From NCBI GenBank assembly GCA_020747065.1, contig JAGMVK010000001.1, positions 1,860,001-1,924,000 on the forward strand: a stretch of DNA of 64,000 nucleotides. The letters run 5' to 3'. Below are positions 48,613 to 61,800 of the stretch, piece by piece (the first letter of the stretch is position 1; each line of letters starts with the position of its first letter). A program made the translations under genes and the position numbers. The stretch comes from Cadophora sp. MPI-SDFR-AT-0126. Taxonomy: Eukaryota > Ascomycota > Leotiomycetes > Helotiales > Ploettnerulaceae. A model generated the notes under the pieces. That model saw only the letters and a program-made list of their open reading frames with translations, made no database searches and was not told the DNA's origin.

Positions 48613-50598
48613 ATGCCTCACGCCGCCCTTTCGATGCCAGCGCCTGGCTTTCAAGCAATCATCCTCTGTGGGCCCGGATCTTCGTTTCCAACCTTCACAG
48701 CAAATCCAGATGAGAATCCCAAGGCTCTTATACCGATTGCGAACCGACCCATGGTGTGGTATCCCATTGATTTCTGCTACCGTATGGGCATTACGAGTGA
48801 GTCATTTTCTGCGCTAATTCAGTTCTGAATGATTTTGCTTTTATTGATCGTCACATTCTGTGTCTCACTGCACTGTCTCAAACTCGTCATTTATCACGTG
48901 CGGCTAGCTCTGATATGTCTTTCCTTTCATCCAATAGCCATGTTTCAATTGTCGTTCATAACAATGTTATCATGTCTAGCCATGGATTTAGTCTCGATAA
49001 CGCGAACTTGGTCGATGTTATACAAATACTTACGTTTCCCAGACATTACTCTGATTGCCCCACCTTCATCAGCTCCAGCTATCACAACTGCTCTTAACAC
49101 AAATCCCCACCTCACCAGCCTTCCACTACCCAAGCCAGACCTTTTAGCTCCCAAGGACCTCGATCAGAATACCGGAACAGCCGAGATCTTTCGCTTACCT
49201 GAAGTCCGTGCCATTGTTCGAGGCGATTTTATTGTGCTGCCATGCGATCTGATCTGTGAGCTTGGTGGAGAATCGTTACTGGAATCATGGATGGTCAAAG
49301 AAGCTGGTCTTGGTGGTGCGACCGGTGGTGGACATGAGTTTACTGGTCCCAAGATGGCCATCGGAGGCGAAAAGGGAGGTCGAAGAGGTGGTCTAGGAGT
49401 TTGGTATGAGACCAAAGGAGAAACTGTTATCAAGGGTGAGGAGACGGACTTCATTGCAACATCGCCCATCGAAGCGGGCCCTGTACCTTCGTCGAAGACT
49501 TCGCTCCTCAAACATGTCTCCAAATTGGTGTACTCTGTCCCAACAGATACGTTGAACGACATTACTGAGGACAAGAAGAGTCTGCCAATTAGACATAGTC
49601 TGATCCGGGCACATTCTCGGATCCGTATGCTGAGCTCACACCGAGATGCTCACATATACATTTTCCCTGCGTGGGTGATGGATATGATTAATAGTAATGA
49701 ACACATGGACAGTATTGGGGAGGATGTCATCGGATGGTGGGCGAAAGCTGGCTGGCAAGATGGCCTGGGAGAGAAGCTTGGTCTTTCAGAGATCTTCTCA
49801 ACCTCGCTTCCAGAAATCTCTGATGACAACCTACTCGAAAATAGTCCAGAGCATGACAACATTGACTTTGCTAGCCTCAGTTCAACCTGGACTTCACAGC
49901 TCGTATCCAGAGAGAACCACGACACTAAGCAGAAGCTCGTCATTCCTCCAATTTTAGCATACATTCACCCTAAAAATACCAGCCTGATCCGACGAGTCGA
50001 CACCGCCCCTCTCCTCTTGTCCGTCTCCCTCCAACTGGCCAAGCTCGAGTCGATTGAGGCTGTTGGCCGCGAAGCTTCCTCTCCTTTCGCACACCAAGCT
50101 AAGGTGGCATACCCAGAAGGCATCGCGTCGAGAACGACTGTTACCAGACCAGACTGTCTACTGGCAGAAAATGTGATGGTGGAAGAGAAATGCTCGATCA
50201 AGGAATCCGTAATTGGGGCCAATTGCCAGATTAAGCAAGGTGCAAAACTCACCAGATGCTTGCTCATGGATGGCGTGGTTGTCGGAAAGGGTTGCAAGCT
50301 CACGGGTTGTATTTTGGGCAAGAGGGCCGAGATTGGGGAGGACAGCGTGTTGACCGACTGTGAGGTGCAGGAGAATCTGTTGGTTGAACCAGGAAGTAGG
50401 TACCTCTTTTTCTATTTCTGGTGTTGAGACTGGACAAATCGATACTGATGCATGAGTGCTCTAGCCGAAGACAAGAACAACAAGCTCATGAGCTCAGAAG
50501 GGATGGAAGCCACGGAACAAGAAATTCAGGAATCCTTCGACAACGAGGACGGTGCACTGATGGATGATGGAAGTCTGAATCTCGGTAGCACTGCATAG
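48613..50598 (+). CDS. gcd1: translation initiation factor eIF2B subunit gamma (556 aa)
   Basis: Exons 48613-48796, 49043-50395 and 50465-50598 (introns 246 and 69 nt) make 557 codons. The N-terminal nucleotidyltransferase-like domain starts FQAIILCGPGSS and contains NPKALIPIANRPMVWYPIDF. ITLIAPPSSAPAI continues across the unusually long first intron, and FRLPEVRAIVRGDFIVLPCD follows. The C-terminal left-handed beta-helix shows hexapeptide repeats (VMVEEKCSIKESVIGANC, LLMDGVVVGKGCKLTGCIL, RAEIGEDSVLTDCEV). The last exon adds an acidic tail (FDNEDGALMDDGS). eIF2B is the guanine nucleotide exchange factor for eIF2; gamma with epsilon forms the catalytic subcomplex. The subunit identity rests on this domain order and the NPKALIPIANRP motif. 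Confidence 0.9.
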
Positions 50599-53500
50599 GA
50601 CCAGTCAAGAATCTGCAACTTTTCCAGTGTTGTCACACCGGCCATTGGGGCCCTTTGCAAGATGGGGCATGCATCGGCACATCTCGTGTCACGGCCAGAT
50701 CGGATCTCATCTACAAATGAGCACGGCCCGATATCCTGAGATCTGCTTCAGGGCTGGGCCAAAAGCCCATACCTGGCATGGAGGAAAGTCAACCAACAAT
50801 GTATTCCCACCAATGGCCTGACGAACGGAACCTCCTTCCTATCCAATGCATGGCGATTGTGAGAAGGCTGCCCTCGATTTCGGCCGCAGTGGGAAACAGC
50901 GTGGTGACTGTTGTTGCTCGGGAATAAGTACAATCAAGGAAATAATATCGCACGCAGCATGCCATGGCACCAGCTACATTTCGAGCTTGGACATGCTACC
51001 CCTGCCTTGCGAAATACATGCAGCTTGTCAAATATTCTTCTGCAGCAGGGTAAACAATAACTTCTCTACTGATAGTCAACATTGCCTTCATGAGCGTCAT
51101 ACCGCCTCTCTCGTTTCAATTTTCTCCTCTATATGCTTCTTATTCTGCCCTTACTCCACAATTTACGCACATTTCAGCCCTGAAGCAACCTCAACCGATT
51201 TCCTGTCTCGATGAATCAGGCTCAGAACCAGGTTTCTGGGTCCGTCCAGCCAATCTTATAATGATGGCAGACGCAGAGCTCCGGAAATGTAAGAGTGTGG
51301 GGGTGCCCAAATCTTAACCCCAGGATGTCAGGTGGAGGGGCATGTTCGGAGGCTTGCTCTATAAAAATATTCGCTGGTCCATTCGTGGGGTAGCGTGTAA
51401 TTGGCGTCACACTCTGTTGGTGGCTTTGTACGACCAATGGCTCGAAGCTTCCGTTGGTTCGGGGCAGCTTGTGTCTTGGTTGTCATTTACTGAGGAACGA
51501 GCAAGCTCCTCAGTTAGGGAGCATTCCGGCTTGGAATTTAAAGGATCGAGCCTTGCGTTGCTTGCGAAGTCGCTTCAAAACCTCGCTTCGTCACAGTTGG
51601 TGAATAAGGCGCTGATCACGTCGTGGGGAAACGTGGGGCTCGCTACAGTGCTGTTGAACATTGCGGGTTCACTTTGTTGAAGTCACCCACCACACCGCTG
51701 TGCCGTGCCATAGCATGCTGCAACATGCTATCGCATGCCGTCTCTTCATGGTCGCGCCATGCAAACGCAGAATGGAAGGTGTGTACGACCCCTCTTTGCA
51801 GTAGCAGCACGTTGGCGTCTATTTGCGTCTCCCGTTCGAAGCTCTCTTCCCTCTCCCTAGCATCCAATGGGCAGATCACTTTTGCTTTCGGACTTCTTCA
51901 TGTGCCGGTTGCCGGCATGCCAAACTTTCGCCCAATCCTTGTTGCTGCAGAGCCAGCGCTGCCTGACGTGGGGTTCAACATAAGTGCCCATTGAGAGGAA
52001 GCACTTGACAGCGGCGGCTACTGGATATGCATCAGCCTACTCATTGGTCCCGTCTGTATGAAGCGGGAAGCTTGTAGAGAAAGCGGTTCTGGCAGAAGAA
52101 ATGTGGAGTTGCAATAAGTGTGGTCACTTAGCGGCACGGGGAAGTGGAAAATCGATCCATCTCCCCCGTATGTGCCTTTGCTACCCAGATACAGTTTCGC
52201 AAGTTTTCTGCCATTCCAGTTGAGGGTGTGGTACGATGGTGTAGGAGTAGATGGCTGCATGGCCTGCTGTGCTGAGAATTGTGCCACACTGTGGTAACGA
52301 AGTGAGTTTCTGTGAAGGGCAGCAGTGATGCATGGCGGTGCGTTGAGTTTCCAAATTTGAACATTTAGGATCGCCTGAAAAGAGCGAAGGGTGCTTGAAA
52401 CTGATGCTGAGCAGATGTTGGTGGGGTCATCTCGAATAGAAAGACCAGAAGAGGGGCATTGCCAGGTGACCAACTCGACTGGTTTTCGCCCGGTTCTTTC
52501 GTGCTCAGAGCACCATGGTGCTTGGTCCAGGCTCTCCGGTATTCCAGAACGCAGATCACAGGATTTTCGAGTGAAGGCTATTCAAGACGGAGGAAAATCG
52601 GGTCAATCCCTAGATATTGTCCCGGGTAGGACTGGGAATTGGGATTGGAAAAGGCAAGAGAATAGAGGTTGCTTTATATTCATCACAATGAAAGACTTAG
52701 TTACATTCCTGAGCCCCTTTCCTTCAAATTTACAGGCGAAAAGAGAGATATCATAGCGTAGGGTTCAGATGCTTTGATTGTTTTACTCCTCACAACGTCG
52801 CCCAATTGTCGCTCATCCTGACTGAATCACCCACAAGTGCGACTGCATGAAGAGAACAGTTCCAGAAAGAAAACAATGTCAAAAATAAACAAAGGGAAAG
52901 AAAAACCGCTCCCGCATCCGCATCCGCATTCTAGTTACTCCTATCGTGACACTGAGATCCTGCCGTCTTCATGGCCAGTGCCACACTAAGAGACTTGGTA
53001 CGACTCTGTGTTACCCACCACTTGTGCGGTTGGTGGAACGTCATGACATCGCGACAACGTTGTTGGATGGGCATTCATCGACACCGAGGCACGCACAAAA
53101 CGGTCCGATGCGTGCGAGATGAACGATTTGAGACAATACTGGCTCGCAGATCTAGGTCTCGAACCGGGTAGGTGGAAAGAGATGCTGTGGTGAGGAACCC
53201 TGGCTGCAGATGTGGCTTTGAAGTTGACTTCGAGTGTTGCGTCGCACTTGACTGTCGTTGAGAATAATGCAAAGTGACGATCGTGAAACTTAGAGAAAGG
53301 GTTTGAATAGGATTTGGTGTGCCTTCGATGTCATTGAACAGTGTATGATCACCTCTGCGTACGCAGGGGTGTGATGGCGACTTTGGAGGTAGCTTTCATG
53401 TCGCTTCAGGTCAGTTAATGATCCGCAGTTTGAATGTTCGTTTTGGGAAGTAATAAACGATCGGAGAGCAAAGTCTTCATACTCAGACTGGTGGCTAGAT

Positions 53501-55161
53501 GCCAACGCCCCCCTTTAGCAGCAGTTTTTGAGCGTTGCCTCCTCCACAGGATACATTCCCCCTTGCTCTGGGCTCACCCCTTCTATTGTATGACCGCAAT
53601 TTGGATATAGTCCACATCTTTTGATCTCTGCAGCTCCGACAGCTCCACACGACCAGCATTTGGGAATGATTTGCTGGCACATGACGATGTGTGCTGGGTA
53701 ATTTCGAAGGAGGTAAATTATACCATAGGATGTAGTGTCCTCCGAGATTTAAGGTTAAGAATAATGATATGCAATGAGGCAGAAGTGGGCAAATCGGACC
53801 AAAAAAGGCTGTTGGATGTGCTGTTTGAAGCAAGTTTCCCATCAACCTGCTTTATACTTCTGCATCTCATATTCTATATTGCCACTTCGCAGTGGTATCC
53901 CTTTTTCAATCATGCATCCCGAGTCATCGGCACATCTGCCTACAGAAAATGGCATTTCCCAGTCAAAAGTCGGAGGTGGTTTGCCGGCCCATACCAATGG
54001 CCCGATGTAGAAAACCCAGGAAGGAGTAAAAGTGTCACATCTTCTCGATGCTATTCGACAATTGACACTGTTCTTCTCATGAGCATCGCTTTCATTGTGA
54101 ATGCTACCTGTCCCAAAAGCACCGCAGGTTACACAACAGCGCTTAACTGGGATGATTCGACACGATGAGCTCAAGACGTTGGAAGAGGGTCACCGGGGAA
54201 GCAAGACATTTTCCCGAAGATAACGCATCATCCCCAGTGGCGATTTTGGCCGCACTTCTGAATGGTCTGCTCGAGGTTTTTCTCAGAGAGAACAGGCTTC
54301 GTGAACCGCAAGTGTTGCATATTGGCTGGCTTCTTCAGAAAAAGTGGTCTGCCAAGTTCTGCAAGTCAATTTTCCAAGACAATGTTGAGAGAGCTGGAAC
54401 GATTGGGATTGGGTACCAGCCCAAACCATGAGAGGGGGGCTTGTGATGACATGAAAATGGCCTGATGTCAATCCCAATATTAACGCTCTGCTAGCAGTCG
54501 GTGATAGCAGAAAAGCTCATGACAACCTGGATATGCCAGATAGAGCTAGTCCCTTCTCTGGATTTGCATTTTGTCTTGTGGCGTCAGGGAGAACTGCGTC
54601 ACGGCACATCGAGCTCAGAATGATTGAGCAAGGATTCGGCGCACTTTGTGGGGAAGCGAGTTACCCACTGATACCGGCCCTCCATCCTCAGGCCGTCTAG
54701 CAACCCACTAGGTCAGCCATTCCAGTGACTAAGACATGGGAGGAACGGACTAGTGTTGGGATGAGAAGATCTCGCATTCTGGGCGGATATGTTGCCAGAG
54801 TGAAAAGTGATGAGGTAGAGACTCGCAATTGTTGACTATGGACAAAGGTGGAGACATCGCTGGAGACAAGAATTCTCAACTTCGAGAAGCAGGAAAAGAA
54901 ATAGCAAAGAACAAAGCAGCAAAGCATGACGGGAGATGGCTAGAAATGGAATCACATACAGTCGAGCAGCAGACAATTTGCTGCTGCTGTTTGATGTATT
55001 CGAGCGGCGGGGTTTGGACCCGAATATATGGTTCAGCCGGAAAGTAGATGGACATCTCAAGAGGTATGATGTGATGTGATGTGATGTGTCCAGCCAGTAC
55101 TTATCAATTAAATGTGTGCAATGAGCGCCCAGAAAGGTCAAGAGGCGGCCTGAGGAGGCTG

Positions 55162-55224
55162 AGGAGGAAGAGGAGGAAGAGGAGGAAGAGGAGGAAGAGG
55201 AGGAAGAGGAGGAAGAGGAGGAAG
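55162..55224. repeat. (AGGAGGAAG)7 minisatellite
   Basis: Seven exact 9-bp copies are followed by degenerate GACGAGGACGAGG units. The purine/pyrimidine asymmetry makes it a triplex-prone tract. On the minus strand it reads as poly-Ser and creates a spurious long ORF. Confidence 0.95.
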
Positions 55225-55507
55225 AGGAGGACGAGGACGAGGAGGGGTGGTATGGTAGGAGGAATAGGAGACATGATATGCAGGTTGCAGGGATCGAAAG
55301 GCCATTCATCACATTACAGTAGAAAGCGGTGCGTGCGGGCGAGGGTGCGGTATTGTTGATCCCTGTGACGGGCTGGCCGTGGCGTTCCACGGTGCCGAAG
55401 TGCCCGGCCCGAGTCCCTCGATCTACTCACGCACGCACTATGATACTCCAGAAATGTACTCGCTCGTATCAATGTCAGGTAGGGAGGTAGGCAGGAAGAA
55501 AGAAAGA

Positions 55508-55535
55508 GTCCTAGTCCTAGTCCTAGTCCTACTCC
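55508..55535. repeat. (GTCCTA)4 microsatellite
   Basis: Four tandem GTCCTA units with a degenerate end lie in the upstream region of the C2H2 regulator gene. Confidence 0.8.
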
Positions 55536-55659
55536 TGCAGTCCTTGTCCGCCTCAATATTGTAGGTAAGTATGGGCTGCTAATAACCTGATGTTACACAA
55601 AAACTGGGCCATTTTCTCCGCAGTCAGACACGGCAAAAGACAAGGGTCGAGCACCCGAA

Positions 55660-55687
55660 CCTTACCTTACCTTACCCTACCTTACCT
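55660..55687. repeat. CCTTA pentamer repeat
   Basis: Consecutive CCTTA units with one CCCTA variant. It is a low-complexity tract without coding potential. Confidence 0.8.
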
Positions 55688-57649
55688 TTCCATAAGAAGA
55701 AGAGGGGACCACCTAGCAGCACAACGAACAAGGTTTTATCGATATGGTCTTGGGCCGTTGGTCGTTGGTGGTCGTTGGCGGATGGGATTTTGGCTTTCTC
55801 GTTTAATGACGCCCCGTCATTGGCTGGTCATATCTGTCAAGTGTCTAAAAATATGACCATCTTCGTGGAGGAGGAGAAAGTCGAGTATTGGTATCATCCA
55901 CAGTCACCTACATTCGGCCATTGGTTGTCCATCCGGTCCATTTTCATTTGTCGTGGGTGTCCTGTCTTGATCTGGTCAATGCAACAATCGACTTGTTACC
56001 AAGATCTGGGTGTGATCGATCTGAGATGGTGGCCAGCGCAACCCCGGCTGGCAGATGGATGGATGGATGGGTAGGTGCTTCGTACGTTGGTTGAGTGCCA
56101 TTAAGCTTTGAAACACGCATCGATCGGATGGTGTGCCCCTCATCAATATCTTCTAACTCTAACTCTAAATTCCTAAACCATATCTCAGTTTGTGGCGTGT
56201 ATCTCAACATCTGAGAATGCGAAATACGACATATGGCGCCATGGCAGCGGGCTAGTGCTAGACTGGAGATCAGTGTAGTAAAGTATGTATCCCTGACGCT
56301 GTGCCAATCATCTTTGTGGAGGTAGCCCTGATGTTGGTGGCTTTCCCCGTTGTTTTGAGATCTACCAATAAACAATCTTAAATCATTCGATGCTATTCTT
56401 CCATATTTCCTCTTTTAGATGGCCTACTGCCCGAATCCTCCCTCTCTAGTCTGTGCCTGAAAGGTCCGACTAGATTGGCTTGTTTACGTGCAGGCTTCTG
56501 TCGTCCCACCATTTTTTCATTTTATATGCTGTAGACGTGGGGGGCAGACATTCCCAGCACTCTGTCATTCCGGGCCTGGTCTTTGGATTTGTGAAAATCC
56601 GTGCCTTTGGAATGCGCGATGGTGACCAGATCTCCATCTAACTTTGGGAAATTCCCTGCCACACTTTCCCTCTATTCGCTCGAATGTGACGAGGCTGCAT
56701 CTACTAACCTTTTGTCATGGGTTGTCTCATGGACAGGCATTTCGCCACGCTAGCAGAGATCTTGTCCAGATCTATAACCTGCAGGAACTGATGCACAATG
56801 TGAGATGGTGAGACCTTTCTGATCCTCTGTCTTCGATCTCGCGCAACGAACCATCCCCACATTTTGACCGTGAGGCTGATCCAGCCTGCTCCAAGAGTTC
56901 TATCACTCTTCGAGTTTAACTCCAATCAGCCATCTCCTGCAGGAGAGAAGTTTTGACGTTCGTTAAGAACTGGCACAGCCGCCCTTTCCAAGGGATTCCG
57001 CAAATCTCTTTGCAAAGCAAGGTCGACTGAACCCGAGCACTCGAAGCCGCCACCTAAGACGTCTCAGCATCGTCAATATTCTTCCACAATCGATAACCCA
57101 GAAACCCTTGCTCTCGGCAATTACCTCCTGGTAAGCTCGTATTGCAGAAAGATGGGTGCAGCTCTGAAGAAGTCTGACGGTCTGACAAGGGTTTTGTCTC
57201 CCAACACTCTCGAGATTCGTGATATATTGGCGACATTCCTCCACGACACCTTGCTTATCCAAGCAGGAACGCGACTCTGGACGCGATTCAAAGGGATCAG
57301 CAATAACCTTCGACCCTCTCAATATTGAGGTGAGTTTTGTCTAACTAATTCACTTCCTGGCCTCATCAATTCTACCTGGAGACTAGTATCTCAAGGCGTC
57401 ATCAGCCTCAGGAGTCCAAACTTCAAGTGATAAATGGGACTTCTCCCTTCTTACACTTCAACATTCCATCACACAGTCACTCATTCCAGTCTACGTAGCT
57501 TCACACAGTCCTTTCAGATTATCATCACTCCTTGTGGAAAACACAGCAAGCTGTTAGTGATCGCCTATACCAACGGAGAGGGAATGCTGACCTTGCTCAT
57601 AGATTCCCTCCTTACAATCACCCCGCTTCCACTCGAAGCTTTGGTCAAC

Positions 57650-58861
57650 ATGTTCGACAATCCAAACATACAATACCTCAATTCAACAGGAGGGGATTGT
57701 TTCTCCTCCACCCAGTCAGCAAACTCTTCATTCTCGGATGGGTCTTCGGCAACTTGGGATTCTTCGACGGTTTACACGCCAATGTCAACACCTCGCCGTG
57801 GATCTCCAAATTCTGTGAAGTACGAAAATTCTGTCTTTTCAGCACCGACGCCGTCCTCGTCCCCCGACCGCTATGCCACCTTAAATGGAATCTCCGCAAT
57901 GACATCCATGACACAGAATATGGTGTCTTTGTTTCATGAGCCTCAATCCATTTTTGCTGGAACGCGGAATACCACTTCGACGCCTGACCAAATGATGTCG
58001 GGCTTCAACTATGGACCATACCTCAGTCAATCAATGGCGAATTCTTTCCACCCTAATAACGGTCTTCCAATGAGCACTCCAGCTCTCATTCACGACGAAC
58101 TCTACTCACCGGTCTCGGAAGTGAGTTCATCGCCGCCAATTCTCGAAAACTGTGTCGTACCATCACAGACCACATTTGATGCATACGGCCTACAATCCCC
58201 CATGCATCCTGTGAAGTCTTTACACTTCAACATGGACTATGATTGCGCCAATCGGGATTTCGAGACTGGATTCTCAGTTGACGAATCATCACCTGTCAGC
58301 ATGAGGTTCCTCGCGCCCGATTACCCCGACCACAGATCGGAACACTCTACACCCTCCCGGAGTCCGGCCAATCACCATAGATATCACCAATCGCACGGGA
58401 GCAATTCTTTGGGTGACTTACGACATGACTTCAAAGCTGAAGCAAACCAGACCAAGAAGCTTCGGCTTGTCCGTAAACGGTCCAAGGGCGGAAGTCGCCC
58501 GTATGAGGCCCTATCAAACAGCATCGGCATCAACCCAAAGGCGTCATTTCCCTGCGACTGGGAGGGTTGTTCGAGGAAATTCGCGAGACAGGAGCATCTG
58601 AAGAGGCATCAGAGGACCCACGACGACATCAAGGAGAAATGCGAGTTCTGCCCGAAACTGTTCTCGATATCCCGAAAGGACAACTACAAAACACACATGA
58701 GGCTCCATGCTTTCCCACAAAAAGGTAACCGAACACCATTCTTCCCAGAGGCCCTTGCCGTGTGGATGGCCATGGATGACAAGCCCCGCAAAATGTCCTC
58801 TACATCATGCATTAAGACCGAAAAAAGGACTGTACAACGTATTGCGAGGTCTCGCTTATAG
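57650..58861 (+). CDS. BrlA-like C2H2 zinc-finger transcription factor (403 aa)
   Basis: This is a single exon of 404 codons from the ATG at 57650 (MFDNPNIQYL). The frame is also open to an ATG at 57434 that would add 72 residues. The N-terminal two thirds are Ser/Pro/Asn-rich with TPMSTPRRGSPNS and APTPSSSPDR clusters, as in activation regions. A basic stretch (KLRLVRKRSKGG) precedes two C-terminal fingers: CDWEGCSRKFARQEHLKRHQRTH (C-x4-C-x12-H-x3-H) and CEFCPKLFSISRKDNYKTHMRLH, whose Cys-to-His spacing is longer than usual. After the fingers, HAFPQKGNRTPFFPEAL resembles the HARPNSRNRGVEFIPAA region of Aspergillus BrlA, a regulator of conidiation. The match is remembered, not computed, so orthology is uncertain. 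The gene is isolated by long non-coding flanks. Confidence 0.75.
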   Translation: MFDNPNIQYLNSTGGDCFSSTQSANSSFSDGSSATWDSSTVYTPMSTPRRGSPNSVKYENSVFSAPTPSSSPDRYATLNGISAMTSMTQNMVSLFHEPQSIFAGTRNTTSTPDQMMSGFNYGPYLSQSMANSFHPNNGLPMSTPALIHDELYSPVSEVSSSPPILENCVVPSQTTFDAYGLQSPMHPVKSLHFNMDYDCANRDFETGFSVDESSPVSMRFLAPDYPDHRSEHSTPSRSPANHHRYHQSHGSNSLGDLRHDFKAEANQTKKLRLVRKRSKGGSRPYEALSNSIGINPKASFPCDWEGCSRKFARQEHLKRHQRTHDDIKEKCEFCPKLFSISRKDNYKTHMRLHAFPQKGNRTPFFPEALAVWMAMDDKPRKMSSTSCIKTEKRTVQRIARSRL

Positions 58862-61800
58862 GCCACTGGCTATTGTGTACCTGGACCCGACCGACAACTG
58901 GAAAGATACCCCGAGGCCATAACTTTTATGGCTACATGTGCAATGTGATGGGACGAAAGAGATGAATATTTTTATGATTGATGTCTCATAGATGATGGGG
59001 ACTTGTATTTGAAATGGGTTGTCACGAGTGGGTTCTTTTGTTTGAATTTTCGCCGCTCCGACGCCAACGGGGCGGGCTACCTTTTCTCAGCCCTTTACTT
59101 CTCTTGGTGGACTTTTTCTTGGGGATCTGTATTGAGGACACATGTTTGATGTTTTCCGCAATGAATTTTGCAACGTTTTTGGAGGCTTTCAAGACTACTA
59201 TCACAATCGTTTTGACAGATGTTTCTGCTTTCTGTATCTCATTTGTTGGACCACCTAGTCTGCGTCGCATATCATGCATAGTGTGTAATATTCTTATCTT
59301 GCGCCGTCGTCTTGAAAGGACTGTACGAATTGGGTTGCAACAAGAGTTGAAGTTCCTTGTCTTCTACTTCTTCTGATTTTGAAAGGATCTGTATCTGGTG
59401 GGATAGACTTATTCGAATGTACTCGTAGTTTGCGTGCCACAGGCATACTCGGCTTGTTTTTCATCACTCGTTTCAAGCAGACTAGCGGAATAAACACTGA
59501 AGCAATTCAAACAGAAAAGGAAAGTACTTGTTTGATGCCAAATTCACACTTCCCAAACAACGCTCGTGAGTAGCTTCGTACGCAGCGACCTGTCTCTTCT
59601 GAGTTGTGCCTCCAAATGGACACATGGATGATCAGCCAAGTCCGGGATACGAGACCATGAAGAAAATAATCATAGGAATGACTCAATTGGGATAATTCAA
59701 ACTCCAGAATAAGCCTTGTCACACTAACATCTGCAGCAGGCCGTCTGCACAAGCAACACCTAGCGGAGGCAAGGAAATAGTGCACACATGACCCCTCGAT
59801 AGGCCTAGAAGGCATTCCTAGAAAGTAACAGTCAAAGCATGCAGGTGAAGTGCAGGGCGCTTTGTAGACTGCATGAAGCACGCTGCAGGAACCGTTGTGT
59901 AACGGATGCATGATCAGGCTTCTAGAAGGTGATCCCTTGCATCAAATGACGGGTTGTCAGCTCGTTGACGGCGCAGGGCCTCCTGACCAACTCACCTGCC
60001 ACATGGAGCCCCGAAGGAATTCTAGCATGGAATTGGTCGATGAATATAGCGGAGGGGCGCTCCTGTCGTTGCTTATCAGACCGCTTAGTCCTGTGGCTTT
60101 TTGAAGACCAACATCTCATGGATGTTCGCCTTCTTCTCTTCTCGCAACCACTTCCTCGTTAAGCCACCAACCACATCACAACATCCAATGCCCAGGACAG
60201 AAGGACGTCAACAGCAACAAACGGCATCCTGTATTGGCTGAAAACAGACAGCATGACTTCCACGCCATATGTCAGGCACGAGAAGGATGAAGGCCCAGAT
60301 CTACCCCGCCGCAGCATCAACACAACGCCAACGCGAGGGAGCAGGGGAACTTCCGCAATTCTGGTCTCCTTCTAGCTGATTTCTAGCTGATACGAGGCAG
60401 CAAGGGAAGGGGAAACAGCTGTGCGTTTTCCTATCTCGTAACACCTATTCTGGCCTGCTATACTTCCAGTCCACATGGCTTCGAATCCAACATGACGATC
60501 ACCAGTGACGGCGGACCTTTCCTCGTGAAACAAGGCATACCAGCCCGATCTTCATTTTAGAGCTCAGAATGTCCAATTTGGGCTGTCTTTGGGACAGGGC
60601 AGTCAGGTCTGCGGCCGCCGACTGCTCGCTCCTGGGATGCGTGCGGATCTCAAGCTCTCCCATGTCAAAGCCACAGAGTATCCAGGGAGAGGCACGATCT
60701 GCTCTCCATTCATCGAAACTTCCATAGATCGCCTTGATCGTCCTGGGAGAAAAATGCACTTGCTGGTATTGCTTTCTCCACAACTAAGGGTCATGGCGAA
60801 AATTCCTGCAGTTCCAAACTTGCCGTCAAACACGCACCGCCAGATCCCGTCAACACCAAAATAGGAACGGCAAGGCAAGGCACACGCATTTCTGAAGATC
60901 CCCAAATAACGTCGAAGTTGAAATTGTCGCCACCGAGTACCGCCAGAAGATGCCCCTGATCCAAGCTCGGCCTCGACACCGAGACTCACAATTGATGTCG
61001 TGCTCCGACAAGGTCAACGCCCGCAATTTGGCAACTCAACTCCTGAATTTGGCCGTCGATCGTCAGTCAGGAGGCATAGATGGCACATCGTACCATGCTA
61101 TGAGACTCGAATGGAATGTGTAATTTGGGCACGGGAGTGAATAGACACCCTTCAACACGGCCTGGGATGATCGATGACCCGCAAGCGGCCGCCTGGCACG
61201 AGTTTCCTCTCCCGATGAATTCCATCTGATCATCTGTCATCCAATCCGTTTCAATCGTGGAAAGTGTAATTGAAGGTCCGCGTTGGCAATCATGCCGTGT
61301 CCAGCTAATCACCGAACAGGAGGCACACTTTTCGATGTATCCGGTGACAAAGGGCTTTTGGATCCGTCTGTCGTCTGCCATACCAGAGGTACTGATACTC
61401 GTATCGATGTCACAAGTGAACAACAGCGTGATCGGCAGCAATCCTTGGCACAAGTACGGTGAAGACGAACAGGACTCTGCCCTGTCAGAGGGAGTCTTGT
61501 ATCAAAATTTTGAATCAGGCTGGGTGGATGTGATAATGGAGCAAAAAGCCCACATATCTCTCTCCAGAGGCATGGTGACCACCAAAAGTGACTTTTTTTT
61601 TTTTTTTTGTTTTTTTTGCAGAACTCCGGCCCAGCTCTGACATGCATGTACCAAAGCACCTTCTGCGGCACATCCCCCATCGGCCAGTCATTTAAATTGT
61701 CAACAACGGAAGGATATCCAAATGGCTCCTGCCAAATAGTCCAAAGTGCTATGGCACACACATGATTGATACTGTAAGTACGACCTTGCTTCGTATTGAC

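Larger units (their letters stand above)
50599..57649. other. 7-kb gene-poor region upstream of the C2H2 regulator
   Basis: No intact gene is supported in 7 kb. Open frames such as 53671-54168 and 54836-55390 have no domain, and the latter is a poly-Ser artefact of a purine repeat. Simple repeats are listed separately. The frame of the C2H2 gene is open from 57434, so at least the last 0.2 kb is probably 5' leader or N-terminal extension. The rest may be regulatory DNA or unrecognised non-coding RNA. Confidence 0.5.

Noticed and set aside
53671..54431. Two adjacent plus-strand ORFs (165 and 88 codons) overlapping at their ends
   Set aside because: No recognisable domain, and the stop/start overlap is uninformative in a eukaryote; not enough to call a gene.
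54836..55390. 184-codon minus-strand ORF with a poly-Ser tract
   Set aside because: The Ser run is created by the (AGGAGGAAG)n minisatellite; the flanks show no domain, and the ORF disappears as evidence once the repeat is removed.
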